64,000 nucleotides of DNA from Chloroflexota bacterium. GTDB lineage: Bacteria > Chloroflexota > Anaerolineae > J036 > Brachytrichaceae. The translations under genes were made by a program, and so were the position numbers. The notes beneath the pieces are model-generated. The model did not search any database. It saw only the letters and a program-made list of their open reading frames with translations, and had not been told where the DNA came from. The stretch is taken from the NCBI GenBank assembly GCA_025354985.1, contig JANXLU010000010.1:1-64000 (forward strand). The letters are read 5' to 3'. Positions 44,619 to 58,100 of this stretch are shown piece after piece; position 1 is the first letter of the stretch; each line of letters opens with the position of its first letter.

Positions 44619-45986
44619 TGGAAGGAATTGCGGACTGGTGCCTTGAGTTATTGTCAGACTGGCGCCCAGGTTGGAGACAGGCACCCGTTCGCTGCTGACT
44701 TTGGTCACAATTGCCTCGCCAATATTGAAATTGAGCAAACCGGGTTTTAGCACGAAAAAGGTCATGGTCGCCAGCGTGCCATCACCGCTAAATCCGCCTC
44801 CTGAACCCAGCGTAACCGCCCCAAACCGCACGCCGTCAGGCACGGATACGATTGGCAGCGGCAGGGTGTTTCTACCGGTAACAGCGAGCAGACCGGTCTG
44901 GCTAATTTTAGTAAGCGTGACTTGTGAAGCCTTGAAGGTCACCAATACTTCATAGCTCCCAATGCCGACCGCGTCGGAGATTCCCAAAGACACGGTCACA
45001 ACGTTGCGGCTGGCTGCAGTGGCGGATCGGTGGGCAACAGATTCACGCACCGTGGTCAGGTATAGCGTCGCCGCCTGGGGCGTATGCGCAGACGTAGGTG
45101 TTTTGGTAGCGGTGGATTGGGTGGTTTCGGATGGCGTTGCCGTAGGTGATGGCGTAGCCGGACTCGTTTGCGTAGCGGTCTCAGATGGTGACGGCGTGGA
45201 AGTCGCAGTTTGCGTTGGAGATACTTCAACCGGGTTGGTGACCGTTGACGTTGTCGATGGCACTTGGGTAAGCGTGCCGGTTGGAAGCGCGGTGGTGGTT
45301 GCCTGGGCGGTATCGGATGGCGTGGCCGTAGTCGTTTGGGTGGCAGTATCAGTTGGTGTCGGCGTGGCTGTGGCAGGTTGAGTTGCAGACGCTTGAATCA
45401 GGCTGGTGGCCGTAAGGGTGGGCGTGCCCGTGGGTAACGGTGTTGACGTGATGGTCGGGGTGGCCGATGGGATCTGCACCTGGACCTGTGCACCAATTGA
45501 TGCAACGGGTTGGTGCATACCGGTTATGTCCGTAAGGATAACGTTGCTCGGTGTTAGCGAGCCTGTGCCGCCGCCAACCGCTACAACGTGAATCATCGCA
45601 AGCACACCGTCCCCGGTATAGCCGGGTGCGGTGTCCAGCGTGGCCACACCAAGATGCACGTTGTCCGCGCCAATTGTCGTAAACGCGATGGGTATACGCT
45701 GACCACCATTCGACGCAAGGTCGGTGTGGGCGACATTGGTTACCGTAATTACCGTTGGGTCAAACAAGATGATCGTCTCATAGCTGCCCAGGTTACTGGC
45801 GTTTGATATGGTTAAAGTGAGCGTTATGTCATCACCTGGCGCAAGCGCAGTCAATGCGGGTGTCAGCTGCAGCGTTGGGGTGGCCAGGCTGGGTGGCACA
45901 ATCGGCGACCGTGCCATGACCGGACGTCCAAGCCACGTGGCGGCAATCAGGCAACCAATGAACACAATGCGCACAAGTTTGCTCAT
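44601..45986 (-). CDS. Secreted protein with two cohesin domains
   Basis: A 461-residue exported protein: signal peptide (residues 1-25), cohesin 1 (about 38-165; LGSYETIILFDPTVITV, VHLGVATLDTAPGYTGDGVLA), a linker of about 125 residues made of Thr, Pro, Ser and Ala, cohesin 2 (about 310-450; IGSYEVLVTFKASQVTLTKI, VRFGAVTLGSGGGFSGDGTLA), and a C-terminal FLPIVMAP. Cohesins bind dockerins with calcium; the adjacent downstream gene encodes a dockerin, and the upstream giant protein has a third cohesin of the same type. It therefore looks like a small scaffoldin, but it lacks a visible cell-wall anchor and any cellulase partner. The start ATG has a TAGTAT -10-like box 15 nt upstream. Confidence 0.87.
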   Translation of the reverse strand: MSKLVRIVFIGCLIAATWLGRPVMARSPIVPPSLATPTLQLTPALTALAPGDDITLTLTISNASNLGSYETIILFDPTVITVTNVAHTDLASNGGQRIPIAFTTIGADNVHLGVATLDTAPGYTGDGVLAMIHVVAVGGGTGSLTPSNVILTDITGMHQPVASIGAQVQVQIPSATPTITSTPLPTGTPTLTATSLIQASATQPATATPTPTDTATQTTTATPSDTAQATTTALPTGTLTQVPSTTSTVTNPVEVSPTQTATSTPSPSETATQTSPATPSPTATPSETTQSTATKTPTSAHTPQAATLYLTTVRESVAHRSATAASRNVVTVSLGISDAVGIGSYEVLVTFKASQVTLTKISQTGLLAVTGRNTLPLPIVSVPDGVRFGAVTLGSGGGFSGDGTLATMTFFVLKPGLLNFNIGEAIVTKVSSERVPVSNLGASLTITQGTSPQFLPIVMAP

Positions 45987-46020
45987 TCACGTCATTCTGC
46001 AATACTACTGTGCCAGCGAA

Positions 46021-46042
46021 CAGATCAAAAAGTGCTCAGTTT
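46021..46042. promoter_or_regulatory. Two-copy 11-bp direct repeat upstream of the cohesin gene
   Basis: CAGATCA (46021) and GTGCTCA (46032) are spaced by exactly 11 bp, 35-56 nt before the cohesin start. The second unit, GTGCTCAGTTT, is identical over 11 bp to a unit upstream of the giant gene (61905-61915). Confidence 0.5.
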
Positions 46043-46056
46043 CTTAGGGTGTGGGT

Positions 46057-46101
46057 GCGATGAGAAGGCCGGTTGGTCTCATTTGCCGGCCTCCTCATCG
46101 C
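46057..46101 (-). terminator. Hairpin after the giant gene
   Basis: A 16-bp stem with one mismatch (GCGATGAGAAGGCCGG 46057-46072 with the complement in 46086-46101), 12-14-nt loop, 9 nt past the stop of the giant gene. There is no U tract on the minus strand. Confidence 0.65.
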
Positions 46102-46109
46102 CCAATTTA

Positions 46110-49100
46110 CTATTGCGTGACCAACGGCAGGAAAACCGAGTTGACCGCGCCAAGCCGGTGCGTCACGGAATTGGAGGTATAGCGTACCCCGTCGATATCC
46201 ACATCTGCCTCGTTGACCAGGACCTGGCTGTTGCTGCGGGCAGTGGTTCCCTGCACCTGCACGCTGTATACCAGTACCATACTTTCGTCCGCGGGCACCG
46301 GCTCCGTCCACACCACTGCCGTTCCCGAGACCACGCCGCCATCCGTCACGGTGTCGCCGAGTAACTGCGCCGCTGGTGGAATGTTGCCTGAAACCGTGGC
46401 GGTCAATTCACCTGTCGCCATGCGAGCCAGCCCAGTTGCATGTCCAGGCCCTTGAATCAGCACATAGTAGGTAATGACCGTGCCTGGCATCACCTGTGAA
46501 CCGCTGGGCGGGTTCGAGAACATCGCAACATTATCGGGACCGCTCACGATTGCCGGCGCGGGTTGTTGCGTGGCTGCGCACCCAGTGTTATCAAAGCGCC
46601 ATGTGCTGGTTTCACCATCGATTCCGGCGTGCACCTTCACCTGAATCGGCAGCGTTGGGTCGAAGTTGCGAACCACATAGGTAAACAGCTCATTCTCACT
46701 AAAGTTCAAGGCGAAATTGACCGGGCTGTACTTGATGCTCTTGAATCCCGGGTTCGCGGTGGTATCCGTCCAGGTCACCAAATACGCACCCTTCTTACCA
46801 AGGAAATTTGAGCCATGGGTCGAACTGACGCGTGTTGAGGTACCCGTGCCAAACGATACATAACTAACGTCATATCGGCAGTGGTTGGTCACACGCCAAT
46901 TCATGGTCGTCTCGCCTGCCGCGTTGGTTGTGTAACCCAAGAACTCCACCTTGTAGCACGCACCATCCTTCATACAGGGGGCAACGGGCGTAGAAGTTGG
47001 CGTCGCCGACGGTGCAGATGTGGGCGTCGGTGTGGGTGTTGTGACGGGCGTTGAGGTTGGGGTACCTGTCGCGCCACCACAGTTTCCGTCCATTCTGATT
47101 TCAAAGTAATCAATATCGACGTAGCCAACCTGACTTGCAGATTCACGGCGCAGACTTAGGGTGTTGTTCCCACTGTTCAGCGAGATCGAAATCGGCCCAC
47201 GTGTGGCAAAACCATCCCAGTCGTCGGTGTCGACAAAACCGATGGCATTCGAAACCAGGCCGTTGTTGGCATACAGGCTCCGGACAGCGGTTGTCTGATG
47301 TGCACGGTCACTGTCATCGCTGCTGTAGCGAATGTAAAGGCCATACGTTCCTGCCGCAGGTGCATTGATGGTGACCGTCAGACCCTGCCCGACATTGTCC
47401 AGATCACCCACTGCGGTCAGACCGGAAGCAGCATCATTGTCATATGGATGGGCAAGGTTTGTGAAGCTGCCAAACTCGGCTTCAGCTCGTCGCACCTGCG
47501 TCTTGTATGTTCCGCTTGAACTGGTCAGGCTTGCCACTTCGAAGCCGATGTACTCGGTGCCATCAGCGGTGCCGGGCAACTGCGAACAGTCGGTCTTGAA
47601 CACAGCACGGACCGATTCCTGGGAATAATTTGCGCTTTGCACGGTCACGATAACCCGGGCGGTGTTGGCAGGCACGTTAAAGGTGAAGAGCGAGCCTACA
47701 CCAAGCACCGGGTTGGGCAGGGAACCCACGCCACGGCCATCCGAATCATTGTCATAGAGCACCGCGCCGGACGGGTTCTTGGTGCCTTTTTGGTCGGATG
47801 CGCCGGCCACGCGTACACGTAGGCGTTCAGTGGGTGCGTTGGCCTGCCCGGATGTGCTGCGGTAAATCGTCTGCAGGGTTAGTTGCGTTACGCTTCCCGA
47901 GCAGCTTGCCGAGCAGGTGCCACCCGATGGGGTGGCGCTGGCTGTGGGCGTAGCGGTCAGCGTCGGCGTATTCGTAACCGTTGGCGTGGCCGTGTTGGTT
48001 GGGCTTGGTGTCCAAGTCTGCGAAGCGGTTGGCGTTGCAGAGCTGATCGCTGTCTGCGTGGCAGTTGAGGTCGCTGTGGCCGTGAGCGTCGGTGTGGTTG
48101 TTTTGGTGGCCGTGCTGGTCGGCGTAGTGGACGGTGTTGGGGTTGCGCTGTTATTCGGAACGGGCGTCCGCGTCGGCGAAGCGGTTGACGTTGCCACGCT
48201 GGTTGCGGTCTGAGTGGCTGTATTCGTTGGCGTCGGCGTCACTGTCCTGGTCGGCGTAACCGTAGCCGTGTTAATGGCCGTCTTGCTCGGCGTAGCGGAC
48301 GGCGTCACGGTTGCGCTACTGACAGCGGTGGACGTCTGGGTCGGCGTGGCAGTATTGGTGGCCGTATTGGTTGTGGTCTGGGTGGACGTTTTTGTCAAGG
48401 TCGGCGTCGGTGTGGCCGTATACGTAGCCGTGCTGGTTGGTGTTCGGGTAGGCGTATTTGAGGACGTCGGCGTCGGTGTGGCGGTATTCGTAGCCGTGCT
48501 GGTTGGTGTCCAGGTAGGTGTATTTGAGGACGTCGGCGTCGGCGTGGCGGTATTCGTAGCCGTACTGGTTGGTGTTCGGGTAGGCGTATTTGTGGATGTC
48601 TGCGTCGGCGTGGCGGTGCTCGTCGCCGTCGCTGTAGCCGTACTGGTTGGCGTCGAAGTCGGCGTGTTGGTCGGCGTGGCCGTGGGCGTTGCGGTGTTGG
48701 CAACCACGGTAAGCTGTGCTCCATCCTGGCTCAGCAAGTTCACACTTAATCCGCGCGCGTTGGCGACGATGCCGTTGCTCAGATTGATCAAGCTGCTCCC
48801 GCCGGCGACCCCTCGGAATTGCACCCAGGCCAGTACGCCATCCCCACTGAACCCGGCGGCAGTGCCCAGCGATGCCCGGCCAAAACGCACACTGTTGCCG
48901 TTCATCGCACTGGTCAGCGGCACTGCCGTCCGTCCGGTGCTGCCCAACAACCCGGCGTCGGACAGCTGGGTCACAGTCACGATCGCCGGGTCAAAGGTTA
49001 TGAGTGCTTCATAGCTACCCAGGTTCTGCACGCCACTGATGACCAGCGCCATGGAAATGTTTCCACCCTGATCTATCGTCGCGGTTGCAGGCTGCAGACT

Positions 49101-52100
49101 GAGGCGCGCATTGCCCGGCTGGGGTGTTGGCGTTGCCGTGGGTGGTTGAATTACAGTTACATGTGTCGTGGCCGTGGCCGTGGTGAACAAGGTCGGGCTG
49201 TAGTACGCGGTCCACATGCTGCTTCCAGAACTGGTCTGGGTTTCAACACGGCTGGTGATAAATTCGTATGTGTCTCCAGGTTGTAGTACAACGGGCGTCT
49301 GCGTTAGCAGTGTTCCCAGTTCGCTGTCCACGAGTGACTGCGTGACCAACGGATACAAACCCGTATTTTGAACGGTGTAGATGTAGAACACCTCCGTGCC
49401 ACGGTTCACCGTAATGCTGTCCAAACCACTGGCCTGAGGTTGCAGGCTGACCGTCTTGCTCAAAGCGATCGAAATCGGCAGCTCGGCTCCGGTATCACAG
49501 CCGCGTCCGCCGGGCGCAGTGAATTGCACGTGATCGAGAAACACTGCGCTGTCGTAGGCCGTGTCCACCGCGTCCGATATCACAAATGTAGCGTAACTGT
49601 GGTTGCCCGGTGTGACCGGGGTCTGCGCGCGCAACCGCAATGTGGCCGCGTCATAGGTGGTACCGGCCGCGTTTGCGGGTGTCACACCCAGCACGGTATT
49701 GACGGTGATGCGGTTGCCGGCGCTGTCTCGCGCGATGGGCGCGCCATCCACCGTGATCTCAAACGCATCGTTAAACTGTGAGCCGACAAACTCCGGGAAT
49801 TCTTCACTCAAGAACGTGAAGTCCACTGACATGCACGTGGCCGTGGCGGGCACGGTAAACCCTATGTTCAGCTGTCCATAGTCACCCAGGCCAAACGTGT
49901 TGGGCGCGTTATTGGGCTGATCGGCGAATATCATGTTGCCAGTGCCCAGGTAGGCGAAGGTTTTGCCGTCGGTTGGGAAGCCAGCCATGGACGCACGGGT
50001 GAGCCCACCCAAACCCGCTTTATTGATCCCGTCAACATCAAGCGTCGCACTGGTTACCACACCGGGCGCAAAGCCCATGGCCTCGGCCAGGTCAAATGCT
50101 GAAGGTGACACGTCGCCAAAGTTGTAATTGACCGCCGCGACGCCGCTCGGCACGGTCACGTTGCTGATGACGTTGCCGTTTGCAATCGTGCCGCCCTGGC
50201 TGCCCGCCTGCGCCGTTCCGGTCAAATAGCCAAATGGCTGCACTTCCTGGACGACATACGTTCCTGGTAACACATCAAAGATATAGAAGCCGCTGTTATT
50301 GGTCGCGGTGCTCTTGCTCACGGCGCGGTTTGCGAAGTCCCGACCGGTCAGGTTGATCGTCACCGGACTTAGACCGGTCTCCGTTAGGCCGCGCACCCCA
50401 TCGGCATTTGCATCCAGATAAACATATCCGCCAAGGCCGGCGCTGCGCTCGCCAAAGCTGTAGTCGGTGGCGTTTGCCCCCACGCGCAGGCCTATGCCCA
50501 CAATGCGGTCGTTCAGAGCGATCCCCCCGGCGCTGCCTGCCCGATCCAGCCCATCGAGGAAGTTGGGTTGTTGCTCGTTCAGTTCGTAGACACCTGCGCG
50601 CAAGTTTCCAAACCCAAACGCACCATTTGCGTCGGTCACCTGCGTTATCAGCACGCTGCCACCAACATTCAAATTGCCGGTCAGGGTTATTAGCACGCCC
50701 GCGATTCCGGGCTCGCTTTCTCGGACGACATCGTTATTAACGTCAACAAAGACGTATCCACGGATACTGCTGAGTGGCGTTTCGCTAAACAAGTAGCCGT
50801 CGCCAAAGTTGGTGGCGCCCAAAACGATATTGTTGATTCGGTCATTCCCCGCGCCCTGGACGGCGTTTCCACCCAGCGTTCCCACGGTCTCGCTGCTGTC
50901 ATCAAAGCCGGCAGGTTGCACTTCACTTAGCGCATACGTGCCAGCCGGCAGATCGCTAAAGAAGAAGTTGCCGGACGAATCGGTGGTGGTGCTATACGAA
51001 ATAGTTCCGCTGACGAAGCTCGTGCCCGTGAGCCAAATCGTCACATTTGGGATTCCATAATCGTCGCAACAGAATTGATGGTTGTTGTCCACATCCGCGT
51101 ACACCGAGCCGATAATGCCGGTGCGCCGCTCGTTGAACAAGTATCCCGACCCGTTGTCGCCATACGTCAGTGGGATGTTGATAAAACGATCGTTCTGGGG
51201 CTCGCCGCCCTTGTTCCCAAGAATATCCACCCAGTCGGTATAACCAGCCGGTTGTTGCTCGGTCACAGAGTAATAGCCAGGTCTCAGCACGTCAAAGCTC
51301 CAGCCACCATAGGCATCCGTAAGCCGGGTGATCAGCACCGATGCGCCCAGATCATCAATCCCATCCAGCACAATCTGGACATTGCCGATTCCGCCCGCGT
51401 AGTCATCCGCCACACCATTTTCATTCTTGTCGTAATTAACCAAGCCGTGCAGGCTGGCCAGGGTGCGCTCGCCAAAGCGATAATTAGTAGCGACGCTGTC
51501 ACGGTTATACACAATTGCGATGCCGCTGATCACGTCGCTCAGCACATGTCCGTCAACGGGTGACGAATAGGTCGCGGTCACACCACCTGCCGAACCGGCG
51601 AAGTCGGCGCCGTCAATGATCGCCGGCTGGGTTTCGGTGATTGCATACGTGCCGGTAAACAGCGGCGCAAAAGCGAAGCGGCCACATGGCTCATAGTCAC
51701 TACAGCCGGCGGTGGTGGTGGTCGCCGTGACCACGCCGCCACCCGTGCGCACCCCGCCAAGGTCGATCATTACACCACTCAGACCTGTGCCGTCAAATAC
51801 GCCATCACTGTTGTTGTCAATGGCCACTGTTCCTCGAAGCATCGAACCAACCCTGAAGTTACAGCCCGCACCGGAACCATAACCAAGCACGATCGCACTA
51901 TGGGCGCGCCGCGATGCGTCATAGAGCCCACCACCACACGCCACAACGCCATCCCGGTCCGCCAACGGCAACTCATTGCTATATCCGGACGGGAATGAGA
52001 CTTCAGTGACTTTATACGTGCCGGGCGGCAGGTCAAAGAAGAAATACTGCCCGTTGACATCTGTTGTGGTCGTCTGAACCAGGCCGCCCTGCATGGTCGT

Positions 52101-55100
52101 GCCATCCAACCGGATGATCTCACCGGCAACCGGTTGAGTGCGATAGGCAAACGGCCAATCCGGGAATGGCCAGTAGGTTACACTGCCATTGATGGTGCCC
52201 GATATAAGCTCGCCAAAGTTGAACCCTTCCGCAATTGCACCGGCCGTCAATGTGATGACAAATTGATCATTCCCACTGATGCGCGCCGTTGATCCTGTGC
52301 CGGAACCCAACTGTTCAGCGCTGTCATCATAGCCGGCTGGCTGCACCTCTGTCACGGTATATACGCCGGGCCGCAGACCGCTGAACTCATAGAACCCTTG
52401 GGCCAGGACTGAACGGGTGACAGTTTGGCTCAAATCGGTGACACCGGTCAAGAGGATCGTTGCTTGAACATTGGCGGCATCCGTACCGGCATCATATGTG
52501 CCGTTCCCATTCACATCCAAATAGGCGTTTCCGTTGATAAAGTTACGCAGCTCGCCAAAGGTATAGCCGGACAAAACCTGACCGGGTGTAAACACAATGC
52601 GGCTGAACACGTCATTAGTTGTGGTCAGTCCGCCACCCGTGCCGATGTGCTCCTTGCCATCAAAGTATTTGGCAGGTTGCGTTTCACGTATGTCGTAGGT
52701 GCCGGTCACCAACCCGCCGAAGTACCAAAAGCCCTCGTAGCAGGTTTGGTTTGCGACCACACTCTGGCTGGTCGTGTTGATGGCCACCTGCTGGTTGTAG
52801 ATGTTCACCCCGGTGAGCTGAATACCCGCGCCGCCGATGCCAAGCTCGGGCAACACGCAGGTTGATCCACCGGGTTCGCGCAGTCCGTTGTCATTGTCAT
52901 CCCGATAGACATATCCGGTGATGCTGGGCTGTTCGCCAAATACGCCCCCCTTTAGGTCGCCCACACCAAGCACCAGACCCTGCAGGCGATCATTGACGGT
53001 GCTGGATACCAGCATGCGCACGCCCAACAAGACACTGTCTTTGCCATCCACATCCGCGTCCCGTTGAATCTGGGTTACGTTGTATACACCCGGTCGCAGA
53101 TTCGGGAACTCCCAATATCCGTTGCTATTTGTGCTCACCGTAACCAACAGGCCCTGCCCCAAGTCGTTCACCCCATCCAGCACGACCTGAGCCGCGGCGC
53201 CAATCGGGACCTCAGGGCTGTCTTGATCACCCTGACACAAACCAGAGTCATCCGGGCAAGCAGACCATTCGAAGATACCGTCGTTGTTGATGTCAAAGAA
53301 AGTGTAACCCGCGATGCGCGAGGGGGTGATTTCGCCAAAGTTGTATCCTTCGGCGTACCCGGTGCCATTGAACGTGAAGTCAACGGCATCCTGTCCCAAA
53401 GGTGCAACACTGCCACCCTGACTACCAGCGTTGTCCAGACCATCCAGCCAACCGGCGGGTTGAATCTCGCTGATCCGATAGTTACCCGCGGGCAAGTCAC
53501 CAAACACATACAGACCCGCGGCATTGGTTGTGGCGGTGCGCACCAATTGTTGGCCACTCGTCGTGGTTCCGGTGAGCAACACGTTCACATTGGCAATACC
53601 CGGCTCAATATTGCTCTTGACACCATTGTTGCTCAGATCGTCATATACGTAGCCGCTCACGCCGGTGATGCGCTCGCCAAAGGTATAGCCGCTTGCTGCA
53701 AACCCCGGCGAAATGACGATGGAAGTCACCAGGTCATTGGTCAGGGAGCCCCCTGCGTTTCCAGTGTGATCGATCCCGTCTACAAATCCGGCGGGTTGCG
53801 TCTCGCTCAAGACGTAGGTGCCGGGCCGCAAACCAGTGAATGTCGCGAAGCCGGCGTCATTGGACAGACGCAGCAGGCTTACCGATGCACCAAGATCGTC
53901 AATACCAGCGAGGGTGAACACCACGGCCGGAATGGGTGCCTCGTTCCCCTGGGGCACACCATCGCCGTTCACATCCAAATACACCTGCGCCTGCACGCTT
54001 GCCAGAGCAAGCTCGCCAAAGTTATAGTTGCGCCCGCTGTCAACGGTGGTGATCGTCACATCAAATGCATCCGGCGATACGATACCTCCCAACGTGCCCA
54101 GTTGCTCCTTTCCATCCAGCCAACCAAACGGCTGGACCTCGCGAATGCGATACGTGCCAGCAGCCAGGTTGGGGAAGTTATAGAAGCCAGCGCTGTTTGT
54201 CTGCATGGTGCGGTTGACCGCCTGGCCACCGGTGGTGGTGCCCGTGAGCACGATGACCGCGCCGCTAATACCGGTCTCGTTTGATCCCGGAGCGGCGTCA
54301 CGCACGCCATCATTATTCTTGTCAGAGTAGACATAGCCGGCCAGACCGGACTGGCGCTCGCCAAACAAATTACCACTGCCTTGCTGCGCCACTCCCAGCA
54401 CGATGCTGTTGATCCCGGTTCCCGTTGCGACACCACCCGCAGTTCCGACAGCGATGACACCATTGGTGTAGCCAGCGGGTTGGGTTTCGTTCAATGCATA
54501 CGTGCCCGGTCGTAGATTTCCAAACGTAAAAGTTCCATCCGCAGCAGTTACCGTGCTCATGCTGACCGCGGCGCCGCGATCATCCGTGCCAGTCAACGTC
54601 AGGATCACACTTGCAATGCCTGGATCCCCGGTCGCCGAGCCATCATTGTTGATGTCAAAGTAAACCATTCCGGCAACACTGGCGGGGCCAATTTCACCAA
54701 AGTTGTAGTTATTTGCACCCACGCCGGTGGCGATGAGTCCGCGGAACTCATCATTGAAGGCTGCGCCACCCGCCCCGCTACCCAAAGAATCTTTGCCATC
54801 CAGGACGTCCGGCGGCTGTTGTTCCGTTACGGTATATGTTCCGAGTGGCACTCCAAGGAATTGGTACTGGCCGTTTCCGTTCGTAATGGTGATGAACTGT
54901 ATCGCCTGACCAGTCTCTGATTCCACTCCCGTCAGGGTGATCATCACGCCATAAAGACCCGCTTCGGTTGGCTGGCGGATTCCGTCGTTGTTTACATCCA
55001 GATAAACGTAACCTGCGATAAATGAGGTGCTCTCGCCAAACTTAAATGCGCCCACCTGGGAGCCCAGGCCCACCAGAATATGATCAAACCCGTCGTTTCG

Positions 55101-58100
55101 GACGCTTAGTTGATCTGCGCCGTCACGATCCTTGCCATCGGAATAACCTGCCGGCTGTGTCTCTGTGATGGCGTAGGTGCCGACCCGCAACGCATCAAAT
55201 GACCAACTGCCGTCCATTCCACTGGTGATGTTGCGTGACACGCGTACGCCGCGGTCATTTATGCCGCTCAACGTAATCGTGACGCCGCCGATCCCCAATT
55301 CGCCCGCATCCAACCGGCCGTTGTTGTTCAGATCAACAAACACATTGCCAAACACGCGACTGGCCGGAATTTCACCAAACGTATAGCCGCTTGCAAACGT
55401 GCCCTGGGTGATCACAATATTGGTGATGAGATCCTGATCAGCGCCTTCGGTCCCCGACACCAGGCCACCCGGAATGATTCCGCCTGCCGAGCCGATTGAT
55501 TCGCCACCATCCAGGAATTGCACAGGTTGCAGCTCGTGCAACGCATACGTGCCTGTTACGAGATCGCCGAAGGTAAACAATCCGTTGGCACCCGTGGTCG
55601 TCGAAACAACCACCTGATCACCAACGGACGTTGTGCCGCTCAGGACCACGACGACGCCAGCCAACCCGCCTTCATTCAGGTCACGTTGACCATTGCCGTT
55701 GCCATCGTAATATACGTTACCAATAACACCCACCTGGCGCTCGCCAAAGTTATATCCTGTGGCGCCAAAGCCGCTTGAAATCACGATATTGCTGGCTACA
55801 TCATTGGCCAATTGCCCGCCTGCGTTGCCAAGCGAATCCCGACCATCCGTATATCCTTCGGGTTGCAACTCCGTAACCGTGTAGGTGCCCGGGGTCAGTG
55901 CCGCAAAGTTGTAAGAACCTCCGACACTAGAGCTGGTCACGAGAGTCACCGCCTGGCTCAGGTAGTTCATACCCGAAAGAGTGACGGTCACACCCGTAAT
56001 CCCAGGTTCGCCGGTGTCGATATTGCCGTTGTTATTCAGGTCATGGTAGATCGACCCGCCCACACTTCCCGTTTGAAGCTCCAAATACAGATAGCCGGAT
56101 GCGCTGGTTGTGGTGATCACAATGCCACCAAACTGCCCTCCCGCCACCGAGCTTGGGATGTTGCCGTCAATCTGTCTGGAATCCAAAAATGGCGGCGACG
56201 GCGGGTTCTTGGTAACTGTGTAGGTGCCTGCGGCCACCCCAACGATCTGCCACGACCCGTCCCCGGCAGTGGTCAGGCTGCGTTCGACCAGCGACCCGTC
56301 GCTTGCCAGCACGCCGAACACATTGATCATTCGTCCTGGAATACCGGAATCCAAACCATCCGCCACACCATTTACATTCTTGTCCTCGACAACGCGACCG
56401 CTTAAGCTGAGCGCAGACTCTCCAAACGTGAAGTTGCCCTTGAATTGGCCCTGGGCAAGAACGATATTGGTGAATATGTCGCTCGCAACACTCAGGTTTC
56501 CGGCTGCATCACGATCAAGACCATCCCCATATCCACCTGGTTGCATCTCGGTGAGCGTATATGTGCCGGCTCGCAACAGTTCAAATCTGGCATAGCCAAG
56601 CTGATCCGTTGTCGCCGGTATCATGACGTCCTGTCCCCGATCGTCCCGCCCGGCAAGCATAAGCATCGCAGCAGGGATGGCCGGGTCGTCATTGTTCTTG
56701 AAGCCATCATTGTTGAGATCGGCATACACAACCGCCTGTATCACCGATGGATTCAACTCGCCAAACAAATAATCCGTGGCAAACGTGGCCGCGGTGATAG
56801 GGATATTTGCAATCAGGTCATTGCCCGTCGCCGCTGCCTGCAAAACGAGCCCGCCATTGCTCCCAACTTGATCCGTGCCATCGACATACCCGACTGGCTG
56901 AACCTCGATGAGGGAATAGGTGCCGTTTGGAATATCACCAAAGCTGAAGATGCCACTGTAGCCGGTGGTCGTTGTGGTTATGAAGGTAGCTCCGACGTCC
57001 GTGGCGCTGAGCACCACGGTTGTGCCCTGGATGCCGGCTTCGTTCTGCTGCCGGATGCCATCACTGTTTCCGTCCAAATACACATAGCCCACGACGCCAA
57101 CCTGGCGTTCGCCAAAGTTTGCACCCTGGAAGTAGCCGCCGATCGTGCTAATGGTCAACGAGAAAGAATCATTGCCCGAGACTTGGAACTGCCCATAGAG
57201 ATCGCGCTCCTGACCGTCGGTGTAATCTGCAGGTTGTGTTTCCACCAGTTGATAGGTTCCGCGTCGCACCCCGTTAAACTGTATTTGTCCGTAAGCGTTT
57301 GAGACCGTGGTCATTGTCACGTGTTGACCCACGTCATTAAGCCCGGCCACCGTGGCCGTGACTCCGGCAATACCCGGTTCACCATAATCCTGATATCCGT
57401 TATTGTTGAAGTCGACGAAGACCTGGGCATTTACAACCGCACCCTGCAGCTTGCCAAAGTTGTAATTCACACCCACTGCACCTGCGGTGTAGCTGATCTG
57501 CGAGATCAAATCCTGACCAATAATCGTTCCACTGATTCCACCAAGACTTCCGACCTGCTCAAACCAATCAAGATATGAATCCGGGTTTAGCGACGTATTG
57601 GCATCGGTGCTAATTTGATATCGACCAGTCGGCAAATTGTCAAACACATAGTAGCCAAGTGACCCGGTGGTGTTGGTGCTGCTATAGATGCCGCCCCCAT
57701 CCGTGCTGCTCATGATCACGGTTACGGCGTCATAAACATAGCTGTCAAAGTAGTTTCGAATGCGATCTCCATTGGCGTCAAAGTAGATGAATCCACTCAA
57801 CCCGGTCTTGAGCTCAGCAAAGGAATAACCGTATGCCCCCGCCCCCTCGGTTACAGAAATGCCGGACACCTGATTCGTGGTGCTGATGCCACCCTGACCG
57901 CCTATGGTGATCATCCCGTCGACAAACCCGTCGGGCTGGACCTCTGTAATCGTGTAGATTCCCGGGCGCAACAGACTAAACTGCACATTGCCGTAGTAGT
58001 CGGCGTCCCGGGTTATCGGACCGACGGTGCCAAGATCATCCTGACCCGTGATCCCAACCAAGGTGCCCTGGATTCCAGGTTCGCCATTGTTTTGCCCATC

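Noticed and set aside
48214-49014. Long plus-strand frames of Val, Gly and Ala opposite the T/P linkers (also near 44035-44646 and 44962-45381)
   Set aside because: The reverse complement of Thr/Pro codon repeats automatically gives open Val/Gly frames; the minus-strand proteins have signal peptides and domains on both sides.
53064-54284. A 406-codon plus-strand frame inside the giant gene
   Set aside because: It lies opposite SdrD B-like repeats 17-21, has no start signal, and its residues follow the repeat period of the minus-strand gene.
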